This document shows positions 26,779-33,400 of a DNA stretch of 64,000 bases, piece after piece. The position numbers and the translations under genes were made by a program. The notes below the pieces were generated by a model that was not told the origin of the DNA, made no database searches, and saw nothing but the letters and a program-made list of their open reading frames with translations. Each line of letters opens with the position of its first letter. Position 1 is the first letter of the stretch. Source of the DNA: Runella aurantiaca (GTDB lineage: Bacteria; Bacteroidota; Bacteroidia; Cytophagales; Spirosomataceae); contig NZ_QPIW01000010.1 of NCBI RefSeq assembly GCF_003339505.1, forward strand, positions 62,001-126,000. The letters are read 5' to 3'.

Positions 26779-29136
26779 ATGATACGTAATTACTTTAATA
26801 TTGCGCTGAGAAACCTGCTTAAAAATAAGGTTTACAGTTTTATTAACATCACTGGACTAGCCCTCGGCATGGCCTGCAGCCTGATGATTATGCTGTGGGT
26901 ACAGGACGAAACGGCCATGGACGCATTTCATGACAATAGCCCGCGTCTGTACCGCGTCATGGAAAATCAGTATTATTCGGGCAAAATTGAGACCTATCCT
27001 TCAACACCAGGGCTTCTGGCCGAAAACATCGTCAAAGACATTCCAGAAATCGAAAAAGCCAGCCAAATGCTGTGGGAAGAACAGCCGCTTTTTACCGTAG
27101 GCACTGCTTTCGACAAAGAAAAGGGCCGTTATGTGCAAGGGGATTTTCTGACGATGTTCAGTTTCAAACTGGAGCAGGGCGATGCCCGAACCGCCCTAAA
27201 ACGCCCCGATGGAGTGGTTATATCCAAAAAACTCGCCCAAAAGTATTTTCCTAACCAAAATCCACTGGGCAAATCCATCCGCATTGATGGCAAAGAAGAC
27301 GTGATGGTTACGGGAATTTTGAAAGACATTCCTAAAAACTCATCGCTGAAATTTGACTTTTTGATGAGCTTCGACCGCTGGCTCAAAAACAACTCATGGG
27401 CCAAAGAATGGGGCAATAACGGGCCGCGCTGTTACGTAATGTTGACCAAAAACGCATCTTTGGAAAAGGTAAACGCCAAAATCAAGGGCTACATCAAGAC
27501 CAAAAACAAAGACAGCAACGTCGAAATATTCTTGCAATCGTATCAGGAATCTTACCTTTATTCCAATTGGGATTCGGGCAAACAGAACGGCGGACGGATT
27601 GATTATGTGCGTATTTTTTCCATCGTTGCCATCGTAATTTTATTGATTGCGTGCATCAATTTCATGAATCTGGCCACGGCTCGCTCCGTCAAACGCGCCA
27701 AAGAAGTGGGCGTTCGGAAAGTAATCGGCGCAGTCAAAGGCATTCTGATTGGGCAATTTATGGGCGAAGCCATACTGATTGCATTTTGTGCGCTTCTCTT
27801 TTCTATTCTGCTGGTCTTTTTGCTCTTACCTACCTTTAACCTTCTGACCGAAAAAGAGCTGTCGCTCAACTTCACAGACCCAAGTTTTCTATTGGTTTTG
27901 ATTGGCCTAACCCTGCTGACAGGTGTTGTGGCGGGCAGCTATCCTGCTCTGTTCATGTCATCACTCAATCCTGTGGTGGTGCTGAAAGGCGCATTGAAGT
28001 TTAAGCCCAGTGCCACTTATTTTCGGCAGGGATTAGTCGTATTTCAGTTTGCATTGTCCATTACCCTCATTGTGGGTATGATCATTGTACACCAACAGAT
28101 CAACTATCTCCAAACCAAAAATGCTGGCTACGACCGCGAGAATCTGCTCTATATGCCGTTGGAAGGTGATTTGCAGAAAAATTTCGCTTCGTTCAAACAG
28201 GAACTTCAACGTCAGCCCGGCATCAAATCCGTCACCTGCTCCCAATCAGACCCGCTGGAAGTAGGCTCTTCTACACAAGGCGTAAGGTGGCCAGGGAAAG
28301 ACACAACCCAGTTATTGCTTTTTGCCAACAACGCTATCTCGTACGACTACATCAAAACAATGGGTATTCAACTGATTGGCGGGCGGGATTTCGGCGAGCA
28401 ATACGGAACCGACACCACCAATTACATCATCAACGAAGCCAGCGCCAAGAAAATGGGCTACAAAGACCCTGTTGGCAAAGAAATGACCATGTGGGATCGC
28501 AAGGGAACCATCGTGGGACTGATGAAAGATTTTCATTACAACACGCTTCACTCAGCCATCGAGCCGTTGATTTTGCGCTTACAGCCCAAAACGGAGAATT
28601 GGGGCGTCGTCATCATCCGCGCCGAAGGCGGCAAAACCCCCGATGCTATTGCCAACACCGAAAAAGTGTTCAAGAAGTTTAACCCTAATTTTCCATTCAA
28701 ATACTTTTTTGCAGACCAAGAATACGCCAATCAGTACAAAAGCGAAAATGTGGTCAATAAGCTATCCAATTATTTTGCGTTTTTGGCCATTTTTATTTCG
28801 TGTCTGGGACTATTTGGATTGGCATCGTTTACGGCGGAGCAACGCACCAAAGAAATAGGCGTACGTAAAGTGCTGGGCGCAAGTGTATCTAATCTGGTAG
28901 GAATGTTGTCGCTGGATTTTATCAAATTGGTGTTGCTTGCTACGCTCATTGCGTTTCCAGTGGCGTGGTATTTCCTCAAAAATTGGCTCGAAAAATACGC
29001 TTATCGTATCGACATTGAGTGGTGGTATTTTGCCATTGCGGCGCTTTCGGCGGTAGCGATTGCCCTGCTGACCGTCAGTTATCAAGCCGTTCGAGCGTCA
29101 TTGATGAACCCGATAAAGTCCTTAAAAACAGAATAA
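26779..29136 (+). CDS. MacB/FtsX-type permease A (no prefix domain)
   Basis: 785 residues, a duplicated FtsX permease. Helix 1 at 18-41; extracytoplasmic domain 1 to ~275; helices at ~277-298, 329-353 and 370-392; helix ~417-438; extracytoplasmic domain 2 to ~660; helices ~664-684, 712-737 and 748-771. The cytoplasmic coupling loops are near-repeats: 'RAKEVGVRKVIGA' and 'RTKEIGVRKVLGAS'. The C-terminus is 'MNPIKSLKTE'. It is closest to permease G (both have 'MDAFH-N-P-LY-VME-QYY-GK' after helix 1). It is the natural partner of the adaptor and ATPase upstream, probably exporting a peptide, lipid or drug-like substrate from the periplasmic side (family inference). Confidence 0.9.
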   Translation: MIRNYFNIALRNLLKNKVYSFINITGLALGMACSLMIMLWVQDETAMDAFHDNSPRLYRVMENQYYSGKIETYPSTPGLLAENIVKDIPEIEKASQMLWEEQPLFTVGTAFDKEKGRYVQGDFLTMFSFKLEQGDARTALKRPDGVVISKKLAQKYFPNQNPLGKSIRIDGKEDVMVTGILKDIPKNSSLKFDFLMSFDRWLKNNSWAKEWGNNGPRCYVMLTKNASLEKVNAKIKGYIKTKNKDSNVEIFLQSYQESYLYSNWDSGKQNGGRIDYVRIFSIVAIVILLIACINFMNLATARSVKRAKEVGVRKVIGAVKGILIGQFMGEAILIAFCALLFSILLVFLLLPTFNLLTEKELSLNFTDPSFLLVLIGLTLLTGVVAGSYPALFMSSLNPVVVLKGALKFKPSATYFRQGLVVFQFALSITLIVGMIIVHQQINYLQTKNAGYDRENLLYMPLEGDLQKNFASFKQELQRQPGIKSVTCSQSDPLEVGSSTQGVRWPGKDTTQLLLFANNAISYDYIKTMGIQLIGGRDFGEQYGTDTTNYIINEASAKKMGYKDPVGKEMTMWDRKGTIVGLMKDFHYNTLHSAIEPLILRLQPKTENWGVVIIRAEGGKTPDAIANTEKVFKKFNPNFPFKYFFADQEYANQYKSENVVNKLSNYFAFLAIFISCLGLFGLASFTAEQRTKEIGVRKVLGASVSNLVGMLSLDFIKLVLLATLIAFPVAWYFLKNWLEKYAYRIDIEWWYFAIAALSAVAIALLTVSYQAVRASLMNPIKSLKTE

Positions 29137-29245
29137 CGTTTAACCAATAGAACACTGATTCTTAAGCGTGTTATGATGAATCAAGTCATTTGATCAACGT
29201 TTTATATTTTACTGAATATCAATCGTTTAACAGACCATCCAAAGC

Positions 29246-29836
29246 ATGAAAACTTTCACAATCCTCAGTTTAGCCTTCATTAGTTCATTGGCTGTGGCCC
29301 AATATCGCTCCATCAGCAGCAGTACCAACGACAACGGCAAAACCATGTCTATCCGCATTCACGGCACCATCGATGGACGGACGATTGATTTTGACCGTAC
29401 CTACGATGTTGCTCATTTAAGTAAGAACGAGCGCACCGAACTTCGGGCTCATATCCTTGACTCACTTGGGCTTGATATGCCAACACCGCCAGTACCGCCG
29501 ACACCTCCCGTGCCTCCTACCCCACCGGTACCGCCTACGCCTCCCGTGCCACCAGTCCCGCCCTTTGAACCTACCGGCTCGCAGCGGAGTTCAACCGAAA
29601 GCACGCACAGTAATACGCAAAAAACATCCTCTCTTGCGCCCAATCAGCTTTTTGACAAAGAAGTAAAATACAATGCCGAATCTGGGCAATTGTTTGTACA
29701 CTACCGCTACATAAAAAACGGCGAAGAAGTACTGTACGAGCGTACGCTCAATGCTCCTGACACTTCTGCCACCGAGCGGCAAAAAATAGTGGATAAGATT
29801 GAAAAGGAGCTGGATTTGCCTGCGAAGAAAAAATAA
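29246..29836 (+). CDS. Secreted protein with duplicated domain joined by a Pro-rich linker
   Basis: 196 residues. Signal peptide 1-18 ('MKTFTILSLAFISSLAVA-Q'). Residues ~32-77 ('MSIRIHGTIDGRTIDFDRTYDV' ... 'ERTELRAHILDSLGLDMP') and ~147-192 ('LFVHYRYIKNGEEVLYERTLNA' ... 'ERQKIVDKIEKELDLPA') align as two copies of one small domain: two strands, a Glu/Asp-Arg-Thr turn and a C-terminal helix. Between them is a linker of Pro-Val-Pro-Pro-Thr-Pro repeats (about 78-110) and a Ser/Thr-rich stretch. I do not recognise the family. It has no activator dyads upstream, so it does not appear to belong to the permease regulon. A terminator follows. Confidence 0.6.
   Translation: MKTFTILSLAFISSLAVAQYRSISSSTNDNGKTMSIRIHGTIDGRTIDFDRTYDVAHLSKNERTELRAHILDSLGLDMPTPPVPPTPPVPPTPPVPPTPPVPPVPPFEPTGSQRSSTESTHSNTQKTSSLAPNQLFDKEVKYNAESGQLFVHYRYIKNGEEVLYERTLNAPDTSATERQKIVDKIEKELDLPAKKK
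29480..29564 (+). repeat. 18-bp coding minisatellite (PVPPTP repeats)
   Basis: About four in-frame copies of an 18-bp unit encoding Pro-Val-Pro-Pro-Thr-Pro. Third positions differ between copies, so the array is not fresh at the DNA level although the protein pattern is regular. Confidence 0.8.
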
Positions 29837-29913
29837 CCCTTAAAAATTACCTGTTGTTGACCATATCTTCAACGTAGGAGAAGTTTAACTTGTTTAGACG
29901 TACAAATGCCACC

Positions 29914-29953
29914 GATATATGACCTCCACGAGGTTACATATCGGTGGCATTTT
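29914..29953. terminator. Bidirectional terminator hairpin
   Basis: AAATGCCACCGATAT (from 29914) pairs with ATATCGGTGGCATTT (ending 29952), and the inner bases ACCTC/GAGGT also pair with small mismatches. It overlaps the 3' end of the truncated Vsr-like frame on the minus strand and can end the plus-strand secreted-protein gene. Confidence 0.8.
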
Positions 29954-30158
29954 CCTGCAATGTCCATAATAAATCTGACACGGTCTCTTCCCGTTTTGTC
30001 GATTTTAGTTCACATTCATAAATGGTAATGATACGCCAGCCCAAGGATAACAGTTTGGCTTTGTTTTCAATATCCCGCCGACGGTTGCCGCTGATCTTTT
30101 CCTGCAACCATTCCATTTCTACCAAAGATAGCATAGCAAAATATCGTTCCGGCAACAT
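29934..30158 (-). pseudogene. Truncated Vsr-like mismatch endonuclease remnant
   Basis: An open frame of 74 residues whose sequence 'EWLQEKISGNRRRDIENKAKLLSLGWRIITIYECEL' matches the C-terminal half of very-short-patch-repair endonucleases (W-x3-I-x2-N-x2-RD-x2-N ... GWR-x-I-x-I-x-ECEL). Full Vsr proteins are about 130-150 residues and start with a metal-binding half; that half (the catalytic Asp region and zinc Cys/His) is absent. The frame upstream runs straight into the activator dyads of unit 2. No DNA methylase gene is nearby, which Vsr normally accompanies. It is probably dead. Confidence 0.65.
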
Positions 30159-30175
30159 CTGTCCTGCCGTTTTTT

Positions 30176-30212
30176 TGTTCAGTTCCGGACAGGTCGTGTA
30201 CGAATTCGGACA
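30176..30212. promoter_or_regulatory. Tandem activator dyads, unit 2
   Basis: TGTTCAGTTCCGGACA (30176-30191) and TGTACGAATTCGGACA (30197-30212), 21 bp start to start. Right arms are consensus CGGACA; left arms have two and one mismatches. Confidence 0.7.
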
Positions 30213-30264
30213 ATTTTATTTAAGCAAACCCTCTCTCATTGCCCGCAAAGGCCTTTTTAGCGGT

Positions 30265-30281
30265 CCGGCAAAGGATTTGTT
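30265..30281 (+). promoter_or_regulatory. Sigma-54-like -24/-12 element, unit 2
   Basis: CCGGCAAAGGATTTGTT: GG and the -12 G are 10 bases apart as required; the -12 C is replaced by T and the base before GG is C. The GG begins 55 bp after the second dyad and 41 nt before the PadR start. Confidence 0.55.
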
Positions 30282-30307
30282 CTACAAACGTTAATAATAT
30301 ATACTTT

Positions 30308-30652
30308 ATGAAACGAACGTATCTGGGCGAATTTGAAGAGATTGTTCTTCTGACCGTGGCTGTCCTCGGACAAGGCGCGTACGGCGTCGCCATTACCGAT
30401 GAGCTCGACCGTCAGACGGGGCGGGCGGTGAGTATCAGTGCCGTACACGCGGCTTTGCATCGTCTGGAAGAAAAGGGAATGCTTTCCTCACACATGGGCG
30501 ACGCCACCGCCGAGCGCGGCGGGCGACGCAAGCGTCTTTTCAGCGTAACGGCCCTTGGCAGCAGAACTTTACAGGAAGTACGAGAGCAACGCAACCGCCT
30601 CTGGGACTCCATTGCCCCTCAATCATTGCCAGCTTTCGGCATTGTGATGTAA
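30308..30652 (+). CDS. PadR-family regulator 1
   Basis: 114 residues from the ATG at 30308; an in-frame upstream start at 30239 would overlap the sigma-54 element and is rejected. The winged-helix core is 'LGEFEEIVLLTVAVLGQGAYGVAITDELDRQTGRAVSISAVHAALHRLEEKGMLSSHMGDATAERGGRRKRLFSVTALGSRTL', the usual PadR arrangement of helices and a Gly-Gly-Arg wing. It is the short PadR form with only a brief C-terminal helix for dimerising. It heads unit 2 and ends 9 nt before permease B. By family it would repress its own unit unless a ligand binds; the ligand is unknown. Confidence 0.88.
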   Translation: MKRTYLGEFEEIVLLTVAVLGQGAYGVAITDELDRQTGRAVSISAVHAALHRLEEKGMLSSHMGDATAERGGRRKRLFSVTALGSRTLQEVREQRNRLWDSIAPQSLPAFGIVM

Positions 30653-30661
30653 AAAACGACT

Positions 30662-33337
30662 ATGAAACCCAAAAAAGCCGCCCCTCCCCGATGGGCCGAA
30701 CGCTTACTGACATTCTTCTGCGCGCCTCACCTACTGGAGGAAGTGCAGGGAGATCTGCATGAGCGGTTCGAGCGGCAGGTGTTGCTGTTTGGCGTAAAAA
30801 TAGCCCGACGCCAATACGCGTTGAATGTCCTGAGTTTTATTCGCCCTTTTACCCTTAAACGTAAAAAACCTGAGTATCCAACAACCTTTTTATACAGCCC
30901 GACTATGCTACGCAATTATCTCAAAATCGCCTTTCGTAATCTTGTTCGTCACAAGATGTTCAGTTCGCTCAATATTCTTGGCCTAACAACCGGGACGGTG
31001 TGCTGTTTGTATATTTTGGTTTTTGTCAAAGACCAATTCGGCTACGACATTCATCACAAGGATGCCGAAAACATTTACCGCCTTCACACTCATATTGAGT
31101 TCAATAGCGGTGATCAGCCGGGCTTTAACAGTGGTACCAGTTCGCCTATCATTGCTCCAACCATGAAAAAGGACTTTCCGGAAGTAATGGAATACACCCG
31201 AGTGCTTAATTTTTTTACGACAAAAAATAACATTTTGGGGGTAGAAGGCAAAACCGCGACGTTCACTGAAGACAAAGGCTTTTTGGTGGATTCAACCTTT
31301 TTCAAAGTGTTCAACTATCGTTTCGTGGAAGGGTCGCCGGAGCATTCGTTGGATGCGCCTTACACTGTAGTGCTTTCAACAAGAGTGGCTAAAAAACTCT
31401 TCGGCAATGAAAAAGCCATTAACAAACGTATCAAAGTAGGCAATAATGTAAATACTACAACCTACACCGTTACAGGGGTTTATGATGAAAATTTCGGCAG
31501 ATCGCACCTTCGCCCCAGTTTTTTGGTGAATCTGAACAGTGGAGGTTTTGGAGAATTTGCCCGAAACAACACCGAATGGGCAGGAAATAATTTTATTTAT
31601 GGGTATGTAAAACTCAAACCCAATACAGACCCTCAAAGTGTGGAAGCAAAAATACCCTCCTTTTTGAAGCGATACGGCGAAAAAAGATTGGCAGAATTGG
31701 GAATGAACAAGCAGATCTTCCTACAGAAAATCACCGATATTCATTTACATTCAAAAGGCATTACGAATCAAGCAGATAAGGTTTCCGACATCTCATTTTT
31801 ATACATTTTACTCACCATTGCGGCCTTTATACAACTGATAGCCTGCATTAATTTTGTCAATCTCACTACCGCCCGCTCAGTTCGGCGCGCTAAAGAAGTC
31901 GGTGTCAGAAAGGCAGTTGGAGCGTTTCGGTCGGTGTTGATCGGGCAGTTTTTGGGCGAATCAATGCTCATTGCTTTTATTTCCATCTTTCTGGCGTTGC
32001 CAATCGTCAGACTTCTTTTACCTTTTCTTAATTCCCTCACCGACAGCTCTTTAGAGCTTAACATTACTCAAAACCTTGACATACTTCTGATTACAGTTCT
32101 TGTGGCTTTATCGACTGGCTTATTAGCCGGCATTTATCCGGCCCTTTATTTATCAAGTTTCAAACCGGTAAGTGTGTTGAAGGGAACGTTTAAGTTCAAT
32201 CCTGCCTCGGTGGTTCTTCGCAAAGGCTTGGTCGTTTTTCAGTTTTCGATTGCCATTGTGCTCATCATTGGAGTGTTGGTAATTTCGAAGCAGTTGAATT
32301 ATATGCAAAACAAAGATTTAGGTTTTGACCAAAAGCAAAAAATCGTGGTGTCTCTTTCCAACGAAAACGCCAAAAGTAAATTTACTGCCTTGAAAAATGA
32401 ATTGTTGACCCAAAATCAGATTAAAAATATAGGTGGAGCGAGGTATTATCCTTCTTCTCAGTTTTTTGAAGATATGCTGGTTTTTAAGGCAGGCGGAAGT
32501 ATGGATAAAGGACAATTAATTAAGAATAATGTTGCAGACGAGGGCTTTTTCAAAACACTCGGAATTAAGCTGATTGCAGGAAGAAATTTCACGCCAGCCG
32601 ATACCAACCAACAAGTGATTTTGAGCGAAAAAAGCGTAAAAGATTTAAAATTAAACGTCGAAACGGCGGTTGGAACCCAAGTTTTTACGGGTTCAGGAAA
32701 TGATATCGCTACTTATACCATTATTGGTATTCATAAAGATTACATCAATAATTCGCTGAAAGATGAAATTACGCCCGTAATGACCCATTATAATTCACAG
32801 CCAGATTACATGATTCTTGAAGCACAAACCAATGATTATACAAGCTTGTTTGCCAATGCCGAAAAAATCTGGAAAAAGCTCGTTCCCGAAGTTCCCTTCC
32901 AATATTCATTTTTGGATGAGGATATTCAGAAACAATATGTAGAAGAAAAAACACTGCGAAAAATCATTAACTCCTTCACTTTCATCGCCATTTTGATCAG
33001 TTGTTTAGGGCTTTTTGGTTTGGCTATGTTTACCGCCGAACAACGCACCAAAGAAATCGGCGTCCGAAAAGTACTGGGAGCAAGTGTGGTGAGTATCACC
33101 GCTTTACTCTCCAAAGAGTTTTTGAAACCTGTTTTGATTGCTCTCGTCATTGCTTCGCCATTGTCTTATTACGCCATGAGCAAATGGTTGGAAGGCTTTG
33201 TGTATCGTACGGATGTTGGTTGGGAAAATTTTGTTTTTGCAGGTATAGCCATTTTCTCAATTTCTTTATTTACAGTTAGTTACCAAGCTATAAAGGCCGC
33301 TTTACTGAATCCAGTAACGACATTAAAAACAGAATAA
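30662..33337 (+). CDS. MacB/FtsX-type permease B with N-terminal prefix domain
   Basis: 891 residues. Residues 1-81 form the prefix: 'PPRWAERLLTFFCAPHLLEEVQGDLHERFERQ' then a basic helix ending 'RPFTLKRKK'. Met82 ('MLRNYLKIAFRNL') aligns with the first residue of unprefixed permeases, so the prefix looks like a cytosolic add-on. The permease body has the duplicated FtsX layout with loops 'RAKEVGVRKAVGA' and 'RTKEIGVRKVLGAS'. Its first external domain ('NIYRLHTHIEFNSGDQPGFNSG') is not close to other copies here. The C-terminus 'LNPVTTLKTE' departs slightly from the common tail. It follows PadR 1 by 9 nt. DNA for most of its prefix is almost identical to that of permease C. Confidence 0.9.
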   Translation: MKPKKAAPPRWAERLLTFFCAPHLLEEVQGDLHERFERQVLLFGVKIARRQYALNVLSFIRPFTLKRKKPEYPTTFLYSPTMLRNYLKIAFRNLVRHKMFSSLNILGLTTGTVCCLYILVFVKDQFGYDIHHKDAENIYRLHTHIEFNSGDQPGFNSGTSSPIIAPTMKKDFPEVMEYTRVLNFFTTKNNILGVEGKTATFTEDKGFLVDSTFFKVFNYRFVEGSPEHSLDAPYTVVLSTRVAKKLFGNEKAINKRIKVGNNVNTTTYTVTGVYDENFGRSHLRPSFLVNLNSGGFGEFARNNTEWAGNNFIYGYVKLKPNTDPQSVEAKIPSFLKRYGEKRLAELGMNKQIFLQKITDIHLHSKGITNQADKVSDISFLYILLTIAAFIQLIACINFVNLTTARSVRRAKEVGVRKAVGAFRSVLIGQFLGESMLIAFISIFLALPIVRLLLPFLNSLTDSSLELNITQNLDILLITVLVALSTGLLAGIYPALYLSSFKPVSVLKGTFKFNPASVVLRKGLVVFQFSIAIVLIIGVLVISKQLNYMQNKDLGFDQKQKIVVSLSNENAKSKFTALKNELLTQNQIKNIGGARYYPSSQFFEDMLVFKAGGSMDKGQLIKNNVADEGFFKTLGIKLIAGRNFTPADTNQQVILSEKSVKDLKLNVETAVGTQVFTGSGNDIATYTIIGIHKDYINNSLKDEITPVMTHYNSQPDYMILEAQTNDYTSLFANAEKIWKKLVPEVPFQYSFLDEDIQKQYVEEKTLRKIINSFTFIAILISCLGLFGLAMFTAEQRTKEIGVRKVLGASVVSITALLSKEFLKPVLIALVIASPLSYYAMSKWLEGFVYRTDVGWENFVFAGIAIFSISLFTVSYQAIKAALLNPVTTLKTE
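30683..30931 (+). repeat. Near-identical DNA shared with 33419-33667
   Basis: 30683-30850 matches 33419-33586 over 168 bp with one difference, and 30875-30931 matches 33611-33667 over 57 bp exactly, both at the same 2,736-bp offset. The 24 bp between and the sequence after diverge sharply. The shared part encodes the prefix domain and first residues of permeases B and C. Confidence 0.85.
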
Positions 33338-33340
33338 ATG

Positions 33341-33365
33341 GTAGGGGCGGGATTTACCTCCGCCC
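33341..33365. repeat. REP-like element after permease B (GTAGGGGCGG type)
   Basis: Starts GTAGGGGCGG and ends CCGCCC; GGGCGG (33345-33350) and CCGCCC (33360-33365) form a 6-bp stem with a 9-nt loop. It begins 3 nt after the permease B stop. Confidence 0.7.
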
Positions 33366-33400
33366 ATTTCCACCAAGGCACTTGCTTACTTGGCATTATC

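Noticed and set aside
29480-29564. CRISPR-like array
   Set aside because: The repeats are in-frame Pro codons of a protein with no spacers.
33338-33400. Upstream start for permease C
   Set aside because: It would translate a REP-like element directly after the previous stop; the prefix domain begins at 33401.
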